Assembly (NCBI GenBank): GCA_029562045.1
Contig: JAKQWJ010000218.1
Location: forward strand, 1-7,201
DNA: 7,201 bases
Direction: 5' to 3'
From: Spirochaetota bacterium
Lineage (GTDB): Bacteria; Spirochaetota; Spirochaetia; DTKZ01
The first letter of the stretch is position 1. Every line of letters begins with the position of its first letter. Of the stretch, positions 1 to 6,057 are shown in pieces. The notes beneath the pieces are model-generated. The model did no database searches. It saw only the letters and a program-made list of their open reading frames with translations, and was not told the DNA's origin. Made by a program: the position numbers and the translations under genes.

Positions 1-1591
1 GTTTTTTGCGGATCGCGTCGGTGGCCCCGTAGGGCTGTCCGCCCCCGCCGATGCAGCCGCCCCGGCAGGCCATGACCTCGATGAAATGGTAGGGCATCTC
101 CTTGCCCGTCCGCCGGGCCTCCCGGAGCATGTCCATCAGCTTCTGGATATTCCCCATCTGGTGGGCCACCGCGATCCGGACCTCCTTGCCGGCGATGGTC
201 AGCCGGGTCTCCTTGACCCCCTCCATGCCCCGGACATCCTCCAGGTCCAGATTCATCAGTTCGTTTCCCGTTATCAGGGCGTAGGCGGTCCGGAGGGCCG
301 CTTCCATGACCCCCCCGGTGGCGCCGAAGATGGTGCCCGCTCCGGTGTAGATCCCCAGGGGGTCGTCGGCGTCTTCGTCGGGCAGGTTCAGGAAATCGAT
401 CCCCGCGGACTTGATCATCCTGGCCAGTTCCCGGGTGGTGAGGGACACGTCGATGTCCTGGCATCCGGAGGAGTACATGGACTCGGACCGGATGATTTCA
501 TACTTCTTGGCCGTACAGGGCATGATGGACACCATGAAGATGTTCTTGCAGTCCAGCCCTTCTTTTTCGGCGTAGTAGGTGTTGGCCAGGGCCCCCACCA
601 TGGCCTGGGGTGATTTGGCGGTGGAGAAGAGGTCGATGAGGTCGGGGTAGTACTTCTCCAGGTAGTCCACCCAGGCGGGGCAGCAGGAGGTGATGAGGGG
701 AAGAGGCCCGTTGCCGCGGACGAAGCGCTCCACGAACTCCGAGCCCTCCTCCATGATGGTGAGGTCCGCGCCGAAGTTGGTGTCGAAGATGGATTTGAAG
801 CCCAGCCTCCGCAGGGCGGAGTAGGCCTTGTTGGTCACCAGGGTGCCCGGCTCCAGGCCGAAGGCCTCCCCCAAGGCGACCCGGACCGCCGGCGCTATCT
901 GCACGATGCAGTGTTTGGTGGGGTCCTGCAGGGCCTTCCAGACCTTGGCGGTTTCGTCCTTTTCGTAGATGGCCCCCACGGGGCAGTGGGCCGAGCACTG
1001 GCCGCACTTGATGCAGGGGCTCTCCCCCAGGGGGGCGTCCCCGGCGGCGGCGATCTTCATGGTGTCGCCCCGGCCCACAAACTCCAGGGCCCAGACGTTC
1101 TGCATGTCCTGGCAGACATGGACGCAGCGGCCGCACTTGATGCAGTTTCTGGGGTTCAGGGTCAGGGACGGGGTGCTTTCGTCGATCTGCAGTTCGTGGA
1201 TCTTGTAGTCGAAGGGCATCTCCCGGATGCCGAAGTCGGCGGCGATCTTCTGCAGTTCGCAGTTCTGGTTCCGGGGGCACTGGAGGCATTCGCTGGGGTG
1301 GGAGGAGAGGATGAGTTCCAGGACGGTGCGGCGCACCTCCACGATCTCCGGGTCGTGGGTGATGATGCTCATCCCCTCTTCCACGGGGGTGGCGCAGGCC
1401 CGGAGCATCTTGTTGGAACCCTCCACCTTGACCACGCAGATTCCGCAGGCCGCCCAGGCCGGCAGGTCCGGGTGGTAGCAGAGGGTGGGGATCTTGACCT
1501 TGACGAGTCTCGCCGCATCGAGAATGGTCATGCCTTCGTGGACGAAGAAAGGCATGCCGTTGACCTTTATGTTGAGCGTTTTCGCGTTCAC
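1..1591 (-). CDS. hndD: [FeFe]-hydrogenase catalytic subunit, HndD/HydA type (3' end cut by window edge)
   Basis: Catalytic subunit that makes or splits H2 at the H-cluster in the cytoplasmic Hnd/HydABC complex. I read 530 codons from a GTG start at 1591; about 50 C-terminal residues are missing compared with the usual ~575-585. The GTG follows GGAG (1599-1602) at 7-nt spacing, and that site overlaps the hndC stop (TAAGGAG). Domains in order: plant-type [2Fe-2S] (C38, C49, C52, C66); His-ligated [4Fe-4S] (H98, C102, C105, C111); two [4Fe-4S] (C150, C153, C156, C160 and C193, C196, C199, C203); H-cluster domain. All three H-cluster signatures are present: TSCCPAW (301-307), MPCTAKK (357-363) and VMACRGGCIGGGGQP (506-520), giving ligands C304, C359, C509 and C513. 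By alignment from memory with Clostridium pasteurianum CpI, the proton-path residues C303, E282, E285 and S323 are kept. Full-length M3 architecture; expected to be active. Last visible gene of the operon. Confidence 0.96.
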   Translation of the reverse strand, partial: MNAKTLNIKVNGMPFFVHEGMTILDAARLVKVKIPTLCYHPDLPAWAACGICVVKVEGSNKMLRACATPVEEGMSIITHDPEIVEVRRTVLELILSSHPSECLQCPRNQNCELQKIAADFGIREMPFDYKIHELQIDESTPSLTLNPRNCIKCGRCVHVCQDMQNVWALEFVGRGDTMKIAAAGDAPLGESPCIKCGQCSAHCPVGAIYEKDETAKVWKALQDPTKHCIVQIAPAVRVALGEAFGLEPGTLVTNKAYSALRRLGFKSIFDTNFGADLTIMEEGSEFVERFVRGNGPLPLITSCCPAWVDYLEKYYPDLIDLFSTAKSPQAMVGALANTYYAEKEGLDCKNIFMVSIMPCTAKKYEIIRSESMYSSGCQDIDVSLTTRELARMIKSAGIDFLNLPDEDADDPLGIYTGAGTIFGATGGVMEAALRTAYALITGNELMNLDLEDVRGMEGVKETRLTIAGKEVRIAVAHQMGNIQKLMDMLREARRTGKEMPYHFIEVMACRGGCIGGGGQPYGATDAIRKK

Positions 1592-1602
1592 AGATGTACT
1601 CC

Positions 1603-3390
1603 TTATTTGCGCACCACGGCGCCGAACTTGCAGACCGAGTAACACTCGCCGCATTTGATGCAGGCCGCCTCATCGATCACGTGGGGCTGCCGCCTTTCCC
1701 CCTTGATGCAAACCACCGGGCACCGGCGGGCGCAGAGGCCGCAGCCGATGCACTTGTCCGGCAGGATGAAGTAGCGGACCAGGTCCTTGCACTTGCCGGC
1801 GGGGCAGGTTTTTTCGTCGATATGGGCCAGGTATTCCTGGGGGAAATAGTGCATGGTGGAAAGGACCGGGTTCGGCGAGGTCTGGCCCAGACCGCAGAGG
1901 GAGGCCTTCCGCATGGCGTGGCCGATCTGCTTCATCCTGTCCAGGTCCTCAAGGGTCCCCTTGCCCTTGGTGATCTTGTCCACATAGTCGTAGAGCTGGC
2001 GGCCGCCCACCCGGCAGGGGGCGCACTTGCCGCAGGACTCGTCCACGGTGAAGCCCAGGTAAAACTTGGCGATGTCCACCATGCAGTCGTCCTCATCCAT
2101 GACGATCATGCCGCCGGAACCCATGATGGATCCCAGCTTCTGGAGGTTTTCATAGTCGATGGGGGTGTCGATGTACTCCGCGGTGATGACGCCCCCCGAG
2201 GGTCCGCCGGTCTGGACGGCCTTGAACTTCCTGCCGTTGGGGATGCCCCCGCCGATATCGTAGATGATCTCCCGCAGGGTTGTCCCCATGGGGACCTCCA
2301 CCAGGCCGGAGTTCTTGATCTTGCCGGTGAGGGCGAAGACCTTGGTGCCCTTGGAGGTTTCGGTCCCGATTTTGGAGAACCACTCCCCGCCCTTCAATAA
2401 AATGATGGGGATGTTGGCCCAGGTCTCCACGTTGTTGATGACCGTCGGTTTCTTCCAGAGGCCCTGCACCGCCGGGAAGGGCGGCCTGGGGGTGGGCATG
2501 CCCCGTTCCCCCGCCAGGGAGACCAGCAGGGCGGTCTCCTCGCCGCAGACGAAGGCCCCGGCCCCGAAGCGGATCTCCACCTCGAAACTGAAGCCGCTCC
2601 CCAGGATATCCTCCCCCAGGAGCCCCATCTCGGTGGCCTGCTTGATGGCCAGCTCCAGACGGTGGATGGCCAGCGGGTACTCCGCCCGGATGTAGATGTA
2701 TCCCTTGTTGGACCCCACCACCCGGCCGGCGATGGCCATGGCCTCCAGGACCGAATGGGGGTCTCCCTCCAGGGCGGAGCGGTCCATGTAGGCGCCGGGG
2801 TCGCCCTCGTCGGCGTTGCAGACGATGTATTTCAAGGGGTCCTTGACCTTCCGGGAGAAGTTCCACTTCATCCAGGTGGGGAAGCCCGCGCCTCCCCGGC
2901 CTTTGAGGCCCGATTTCTTCAGCTCCTCCAGGACCTGGTCCGGGGTCATCTCGAAAAGCACCTTGGCCAGGGCCGCGTACCCGTCCCGGGCGATGTACTC
3001 GTTTATGTCCTCGGGGTTGATGAGGCCGCAGTTCCGCAGGACTATCCGGAACTGCTTCTGGTAGAAGGAGATGTCTTCGATCCGGGCGTGCTTCCTGGTT
3101 TCCTCCCCCTGGTACAGGAGCCTTTTGACCTGCCGGCCCTTCACGACGTGCTCCGCCACGATTTCCTTCGCGTCCTCGGGCTTCACCTCCACGTAGAAGG
3201 ATTCGTCGGGCAGCACCTTGACGATGGGCCCTTTTTCGCAGAACCCGAAACACCCGGTTTTGACGATCTGAACATCGTCCTTCACCCCATGGGCCTCGCA
3301 TTCGGCGATGAGGTTCTTGTAGATGTCGTCCGCTTTGCTGGATTCGCAGGCCGTTCCGCCGCAGACCAAGATGAATTGTTTGAATGCCAT
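1603..3390 (-). CDS. hndC: NuoF-like NADH-oxidising subunit of bifurcating hydrogenase (HndC/HydB)
   Basis: Flavoprotein subunit that exchanges electrons between NAD(H) and the hydrogenase iron-sulfur chain, and the likely site of flavin-based bifurcation. The protein has 595 residues. Domains: N-terminal thioredoxin-fold [2Fe-2S] (C10, C15, C47, C51); NuoF FMN/NADH core with GRGGAGFP (164-171), CNADEGDPGA (191-200) and GAGAFVCGEETALL (276-289); SLBB region; NuoF-type [4Fe-4S] (C453, C456, C459, C499); C-terminal 2x[4Fe-4S] ferredoxin (C547, C550, C553, C557 and C577, C580, C583, C587). The added N- and C-terminal domains separate it from complex I NuoF and are typical of HndC/HydB. Extra cysteines C529 and C534 (CPAGKC) precede the ferredoxin; I recall this motif as common in the family but do not assign a ligand role. 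C561 is another unassigned cysteine. The ATG follows GGAGG (3397-3401) at 6-nt spacing, 14 nt after the hndB stop. NADP use cannot be excluded. Confidence 0.96.
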   Translation of the reverse strand: MAFKQFILVCGGTACESSKADDIYKNLIAECEAHGVKDDVQIVKTGCFGFCEKGPIVKVLPDESFYVEVKPEDAKEIVAEHVVKGRQVKRLLYQGEETRKHARIEDISFYQKQFRIVLRNCGLINPEDINEYIARDGYAALAKVLFEMTPDQVLEELKKSGLKGRGGAGFPTWMKWNFSRKVKDPLKYIVCNADEGDPGAYMDRSALEGDPHSVLEAMAIAGRVVGSNKGYIYIRAEYPLAIHRLELAIKQATEMGLLGEDILGSGFSFEVEIRFGAGAFVCGEETALLVSLAGERGMPTPRPPFPAVQGLWKKPTVINNVETWANIPIILLKGGEWFSKIGTETSKGTKVFALTGKIKNSGLVEVPMGTTLREIIYDIGGGIPNGRKFKAVQTGGPSGGVITAEYIDTPIDYENLQKLGSIMGSGGMIVMDEDDCMVDIAKFYLGFTVDESCGKCAPCRVGGRQLYDYVDKITKGKGTLEDLDRMKQIGHAMRKASLCGLGQTSPNPVLSTMHYFPQEYLAHIDEKTCPAGKCKDLVRYFILPDKCIGCGLCARRCPVVCIKGERRQPHVIDEAACIKCGECYSVCKFGAVVRK

Positions 3391-3404
3391 GGAGTTCCTC
3401 CGTG

Positions 3405-3797
3405 TTACTGCTGCATGATGTCGGCGGACGGCCGATCCAGGATGTGGTCGTTGATGAGCACTTTGCCCAGGATGTGTTTCCGGACGATTTTGACCGCCGT
3501 GTCCTTGTCCACGTTGCCGTAGAGGATGTTGGGCATGCCGGGCATCAGTATCTCCACCGTGGGTTCGGCGTAGCAGAAGCCCATGCAGCCGGTCTGACGG
3601 ACCACCACGTTGTGCATGTTCTGGTTGTCCAGCTCCGTCAGGAAGGCGGACATGGTGTCCTTCGCCCCCGCGGCGATGCCGCAGGTGGCCATTCCGATGA
3701 TGATTTCGATATCTTTTCCTTCGACTTCGCGGCGATCCATGGATTTCTTTTTTTCGTCGCGGAGTTTTTTCAGGTCTTCAAGGGTCATTTTTGCCAT
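3405..3797 (-). CDS. hndB: Small thioredoxin-fold [2Fe-2S]-like subunit (HndB/HydD), one cysteine short
   Basis: A 130-residue protein of the (2Fe-2S) ferredoxin-like thioredoxin-fold family, encoded between hndA and hndC as in hnd operons. The start chosen is the ATG at 3797, preceded by AAAGGAG (3804-3810) at 6-nt spacing. The frame is open upstream to an ATG at 3902, but that extension lies inside the preceding ATPase gene and gives low-complexity sequence, so I reject it. The N-terminus (residues 1-30) is charged and probably helical. The fold carries C39 in MATCGIAAGA, then C71 and C75 in TGCMGFC. The family's usual four ligands are CxxxxC and CxxxC; here position 44 is alanine, so only three cysteines are present. 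Either the cluster is absent or uses another ligand, or this is a structural subunit. The first 20 nt overlap the end of the ATPase gene, which points to coupled translation. Family certain; cluster content uncertain. Confidence 0.88.
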   Translation of the reverse strand: MAKMTLEDLKKLRDEKKKSMDRREVEGKDIEIIIGMATCGIAAGAKDTMSAFLTELDNQNMHNVVVRQTGCMGFCYAEPTVEILMPGMPNILYGNVDKDTAVKIVRKHILGKVLINDHILDRPSADIMQQ

Positions 3798-4356
3798 GAC
3801 GTGCTCCTTTTTCAGGGGATTGAACGGAATCCTCCAGGGATTCCAGATATTGTTCGAGGATGGCGAGGGATCCGACGGATTCCAGGTCCTCCAGGGTTTC
3901 AAGCAGTTCCCGGCGGGAAAGATCGTAGGATTCCGTCCCCAGCGCCCGGTGGATGGCCATGTCGTGGCTGCCGGGGAGGGACAGGATCTGCCGGAAGGTT
4001 TCCGGAAGGCTGCCCAGGGGGGGGGTGTCCAGATGTCGGAGATCGAAGCGGAAGGACACGGTGGTGCCCGCCCCGGGGCGGGAGGAGATGGAGAAGTCCC
4101 CTCCCGTCTCGTTCAGGGCCTGAACCAGAAAGGGGATGCCCAGCCCCACCCGGCGGCCGGGGTGCTTTTTCCCGTCCGTGCCGAAGGGGTCCCGGGCGCG
4201 GAGGATTTCCGCTTCCGTCATGCCTTTGCCTGTATCCTTCACGCTCACCTTCAGGTTCCCATCGTCCTGGATGATCTTGATCTCGGTGAATCCGGAGCCC
4301 GCGTCCAGGGCGTTCTCCACGATATCCGCCAGAAAATCGGTGATCCGGTAATGCAT
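3778..4356 (-). CDS. Stand-alone GHKL (histidine-kinase-like) ATPase inside the hydrogenase operon
   Basis: A 192-residue soluble protein with a complete Bergerat ATP fold and no sensor, membrane or dimerisation/phospho-acceptor domain. Visible motifs: N box DIVENALDAG (11-20, E14/N15), G1 box DTGKGM (41-46), G2 box with VGLGIP (70-75), G3 box GAGTTV (95-100). The C-terminal ~85 residues are not recognised; they include an acidic segment, probably helical, around 148-178. The start ATG (4354-4356) directly follows the hndA stop (TAG then ATG) with no clear ribosome site of its own, so translation is probably coupled to hndA. The 3' end overlaps hndB by 20 nt. A HATPase gene in this position is known in several Clostridia-type hyd operons, but its role is, as far as I know, unproven. 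It could act as a kinase on a regulator, an assembly factor or an ATP sensor. The N box also resembles that of MutL, but the MutL C-terminal parts are absent. A run of nine C residues lies at codons 111-114. Confidence 0.9.
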   Translation of the reverse strand: MHYRITDFLADIVENALDAGSGFTEIKIIQDDGNLKVSVKDTGKGMTEAEILRARDPFGTDGKKHPGRRVGLGIPFLVQALNETGGDFSISSRPGAGTTVSFRFDLRHLDTPPLGSLPETFRQILSLPGSHDMAIHRALGTESYDLSRRELLETLEDLESVGSLAILEQYLESLEDSVQSPEKGARHGKNDP

Positions 4357-4839
4357 CTACTCGGCGCGGTATTTGGCGATGATCTCCGCCAGCTGGTCCT
4401 TCTTCACCTTGCCGTAGACATCCTTATCCACCATGACCACCGGGGCCAGACCGCAGCAGCCCACGCAGCGCACCGCGTCGATGGAGAAAAGGCCGTCCTC
4501 GGTGACGGTGTTGATGCCTGTCCCCAGGATCTCCTCCAGCCCCTGGATGAGGTCCTCTCCGCCCTTCAGGTAGCATGCGGTGCCCATGCAGACGGCGATC
4601 TTGTGCTTTCCCGGCTTGGTCAGTTTGAAGAAATGGTAGAAAGTCACGACCCCGTACATCTTGGCCAGCGGGACCCCCAGGTCCTTGCTGAGCTGCAGGG
4701 CCACCGGCCGCGGGACGTAGCCGTACTCTTCCTGCACTTTATGGAGAATCATGATGAGATTCCCCGGCCTGTCCTTCCATTCTTCGACGAAATTCCGCAA
4801 TTCTTCGGTGAGCTTAATCTCTTCGGCTGCGACGGCCAT
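4357..4839 (-). CDS. hndA: NuoE-like [2Fe-2S] subunit of bifurcating hydrogenase (HndA/HydC)
   Basis: A 160-residue NuoE/24-kDa family subunit carrying one [2Fe-2S] cluster next to the NuoF-like flavoprotein. The N-terminal helical bundle (about 10-75) has the family signatures YGYVPRPVA and YGVVTFYHFF. The thioredoxin-fold domain follows, with cluster ligands C84 and C89 (CMGTAC) and C125 and C129 (CVGCC). Length is as expected for NuoE/HndA. The ATG at 4839 follows AGGGAGG at 5-nt spacing, the strongest ribosome site on the minus strand here. It is the first gene of the operon and lies about 35 nt downstream of a predicted start point. Its stop codon touches the start codon of the GHKL ATPase gene. 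Because the neighbours are HndB, HndC and an [FeFe]-hydrogenase, and no other Nuo genes are seen, it belongs to the hydrogenase and not to complex I. Confidence 0.95.
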   Translation of the reverse strand: MAVAAEEIKLTEELRNFVEEWKDRPGNLIMILHKVQEEYGYVPRPVALQLSKDLGVPLAKMYGVVTFYHFFKLTKPGKHKIAVCMGTACYLKGGEDLIQGLEEILGTGINTVTEDGLFSIDAVRCVGCCGLAPVVMVDKDVYGKVKKDQLAEIIAKYRAE

Positions 4840-4880
4840 GATACCTCCCTCATCCCTCTCGGGGCTTCTATCGTGCCGCC

Positions 4881-4909
4881 ATTGTATGATGATTCGATAA
4901 AAAATGCAA
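4881..4909 (-). promoter_or_regulatory. Predicted sigma70 promoter of the hnd operon
   Basis: Reading the minus strand, TTGCAT (4904-4909) is a plausible -35 and TACAAT (4881-4886) a near-consensus -10, with exactly 17 bp between. The start point would be near 4874, giving a leader of about 35 nt that contains the AGGGAGG site of hndA. A GCAAC/GTTGC dyad overlaps the -35. Prediction from sequence only. Confidence 0.62.
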
Positions 4910-4920
4910 CAGTGAGTTGC
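4906..4920. promoter_or_regulatory. Dyad overlapping the hnd -35: possible operator
   Basis: GCAAC-N5-GTTGC is a perfect 5-bp inverted repeat whose left arm overlaps the predicted -35 of the hnd promoter (4904-4909). A protein bound here would compete with RNA polymerase. It does not match the Rex consensus I know (TTGTGAA-N4-TTCACAA), so the binder is unknown. The arms are short and chance occurrence is possible. Confidence 0.3.
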
Positions 4921-4957
4921 CGTAAATGAGAAAAAAATCCTATTTCGTGAAATGTTG

Positions 4958-4985
4958 TCGTTATTTATTGCATATAACGAGTTAT
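4958..4985. promoter_or_regulatory. Two overlapping dyads in the rex promoter: possible operator
   Basis: TCGTTAT (4958-4964) and ATAACGA (4974-4980) form a perfect 7-bp inverted repeat with a 9-bp spacer, spanning the predicted rex -35. The same ATAAC (4974-4978) pairs again with GTTAT (4981-4985) as ATAAC-GA-GTTAT, lying wholly in the -35/-10 spacer. The shared arm makes two alternative palindromes. The position is typical of repressor sites; the regulator may be Rex itself or another factor. Confidence 0.4.
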
Positions 4986-4996
4986 TGGTTTATACT
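4968..4996 (+). promoter_or_regulatory. Predicted sigma70 promoter of the rex operon
   Basis: TTGCAT (4968-4973) as -35 and TATACT (4991-4996) as -10 are separated by 17 bp. The start point would be near 5003, giving a leader of about 29 nt before the GTG start of rex. The -35 is identical to the one predicted for the divergent hnd promoter. The ATAAC-GA-GTTAT dyad fills most of the spacer. Prediction from sequence only. Confidence 0.6.
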
Positions 4997-5007
4997 CTTG
5001 TAGATTA

Positions 5008-5027
5008 TTGTGAAACAGGATTCGTAC
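5008..5027 (+). promoter_or_regulatory. Rex half-site-like sequence and rex ribosome site
   Basis: TTGTGAA (5008-5014) is a perfect left half of the classical Rex operator. The other half is poor: only TTC of TTCGTAC (5021-5027) fits, and the spacer would be 6 instead of 4. It lies just downstream of the predicted rex start point, where binding would block transcription. CAGGA (5016-5020) is the only Shine-Dalgarno-like element for rex; its 11-nt spacing to the GTG is long and suggests modest translation. Confidence 0.3.
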
Positions 5028-5031
5028 TGTC

Positions 5032-5679
5032 GTGAAGGAACTGAATAAAAGCACCATTCTGCGCCTGGCCCGGTATCTGCGGGTTCTGCAGAAACTCAAG
5101 TCCCTGGGCTTCGTCAAGGTTTTCTCCAACAATCTGGGGGACGCCATCGGGGTCACCCCTGCGGTGGTCCGGAAGGACTTCTCCATGATTTCCATTCCGG
5201 GGAACAAGCGGGGGGGCTACAACATCGATACCCTCATCGCCCACCTGGGCGCCGCCCTGGGGAAGGATCAGGTTCACGAGGTCATCATCGTCGGCTGCGG
5301 CAGGATCGGCTCCGCCCTGATGGAATACCGGGAGTTCGCCAAGGAGGGCATCCATGTGGTGGCGGGGTTCGACAGCGACCCCGCCCGGGTGGCCGCGTCG
5401 GCCAACGTGCCCATTTACGACATCCGGGAAATGCCGGACTTCATCCGGTCCCGGGGCATCACCGTGGGGATCGTGGCGGTGCCCGACGCCGCGGCAGCCC
5501 AGGTTCTGTCACGCATGACCGAGGCGGGGATCCAGGGAGTCCTGAATTTCGCCCCGGTGGAGCTCAAGTGCTCCGAGGGCTGCCTCATCCACAACGTCAA
5601 TCTGGGGCTGGAAATCGAAAACCTTTTCTATCTGCTCAAACTCGGGGATAGACAGTCCCCGGTCCATGAATTAACCTGA
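5032..5679 (+). CDS. rex: Redox-sensing transcriptional repressor Rex
   Basis: A 215-residue cytoplasmic dimeric repressor that binds DNA when NADH is low and lets go when NADH rises, typically controlling fermentation and hydrogenase genes. N-terminal winged helix (about 5-65) with recognition-helix region IGVTPAVVRKDFS (39-51). C-terminal Rossmann domain begins with VGCGRIGSAL (87-96), and D114 in AGFDSDP fits NAD(H) preference over NADP. Length is normal for Rex. The start is GTG at 5032 with CAGGA 11 nt upstream; an in-frame TGA at 5011-5013 limits any upstream start. The wing (51-63) reads SMISIPGNKRGGY, not the common YFGEFGKRGVGY-like sequence, so DNA contacts may differ from well-studied Rex proteins. 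It is transcribed divergently from the hnd operon, which makes that operon its likely target; its stop codon (TGA, 5677-5679) lies 21 nt before the next gene. Confidence 0.95.
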   Translation: MKELNKSTILRLARYLRVLQKLKSLGFVKVFSNNLGDAIGVTPAVVRKDFSMISIPGNKRGGYNIDTLIAHLGAALGKDQVHEVIIVGCGRIGSALMEYREFAKEGIHVVAGFDSDPARVAASANVPIYDIREMPDFIRSRGITVGIVAVPDAAAAQVLSRMTEAGIQGVLNFAPVELKCSEGCLIHNVNLGLEIENLFYLLKLGDRQSPVHELT

Positions 5680-5700
5680 ATGACCACAAAGGACGGCAGA

Positions 5701-6057
5701 ATGACTTTCGACGACATCATCCGCGCCCTCTCCTGCACGGTGGTGGTCCGGGGGACCGCCTTCGAAACCGCAGGGATCAAATCGCTGGTTTCCTCGGATC
5801 TGATGAGTGATGTCCTCACCACCACCGAGGAGGATTTCATCATTTCCACATCCCTGAACTCGGAACAGGTGGTCCGCACCGCGGATATCGTCGGCGCCCT
5901 GGGCATCGTGCTGGTCAACGGCAAATATCCCCAGGACGCCATGCGCCGGCTGGCGGAGGAGCACGGCATAACCCTCCTGTCCACTCCCATGGACGCCTAC
6001 CGGGTCTGCTTCACCCTGGGCTGCGCGATGGAGTCCCGGGGCCGGGCCTCGCCATGA
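5701..6057 (+). CDS. DRTGG-domain protein (first copy)
   Basis: A small soluble protein of 118 residues covering a single DRTGG domain, the fold also found in phosphotransacetylase N-termini and next to CBS domains, and thought to bind a ligand or nucleotide. I chose the ATG at 5701: it has AAAGGA (5688-5693) at 7-nt spacing and gives the usual family N-terminus (MTFDDIIRAL). The alternative ATG at 5680 touches the rex stop (TGAATG) but lacks a ribosome site; it would add 7 residues. Counted from 5701, SSDLMSDVLT lies at about 49-58, followed by a beta-alpha segment with ALGIVLVNG and then ITLLSTPMDAY near the end. The GG of the name-giving motif is not conserved here (AGIKSLVSSD). The 3' end overlaps the next gene by 4 nt (ATGA), so the two are probably co-translated. 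Molecular function unknown. Confidence 0.85.
   Translation: MTFDDIIRALSCTVVVRGTAFETAGIKSLVSSDLMSDVLTTTEEDFIISTSLNSEQVVRTADIVGALGIVLVNGKYPQDAMRRLAEEHGITLLSTPMDAYRVCFTLGCAMESRGRASP

Noticed and set aside
498..1673. Long minus-strand open frame within the hndD region
   Set aside because: It is out of frame with the GTG-started hydrogenase, which has every expected cluster motif; the alternative frame is Arg/Gly/Pro-rich with no recognisable domain.
3798..3902. Upstream extension of hndB to an ATG at 3902
   Set aside because: The extension is Pro/Asn/Trp-rich, lies inside the ATPase gene and is not family-like, whereas the ATG at 3797 has a strong AAAGGAG site.
3610..4929. 439-codon plus-strand open frame opposite hndB, the ATPase gene and hndA
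   Set aside because: It lies opposite three well-supported genes, crosses the hnd promoter and has no family motif. Long antisense frames are common in GC-rich coding DNA. The other plus-strand frames within 86-4274 are rejected for the same reason.
5008..5025. Full canonical Rex operator (TTGTGAA-N4-TTCACAA)
   Set aside because: Only the left half matches; with a 4-nt spacer the right half is GATTCGT, which does not fit. Kept only as a weak half-site.
4840..5031. Rho-independent terminator or riboswitch in the intergenic region
   Set aside because: No GC-rich stem followed by a U-run is seen on either strand, and the predicted leaders (about 35 and 29 nt) are too short for a known riboswitch class.
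4965..5207. 80-codon minus-strand open frame across the rex promoter and rex 5' end
   Set aside because: It has no recognisable motif and lies opposite the Rex winged-helix coding sequence and its promoter.
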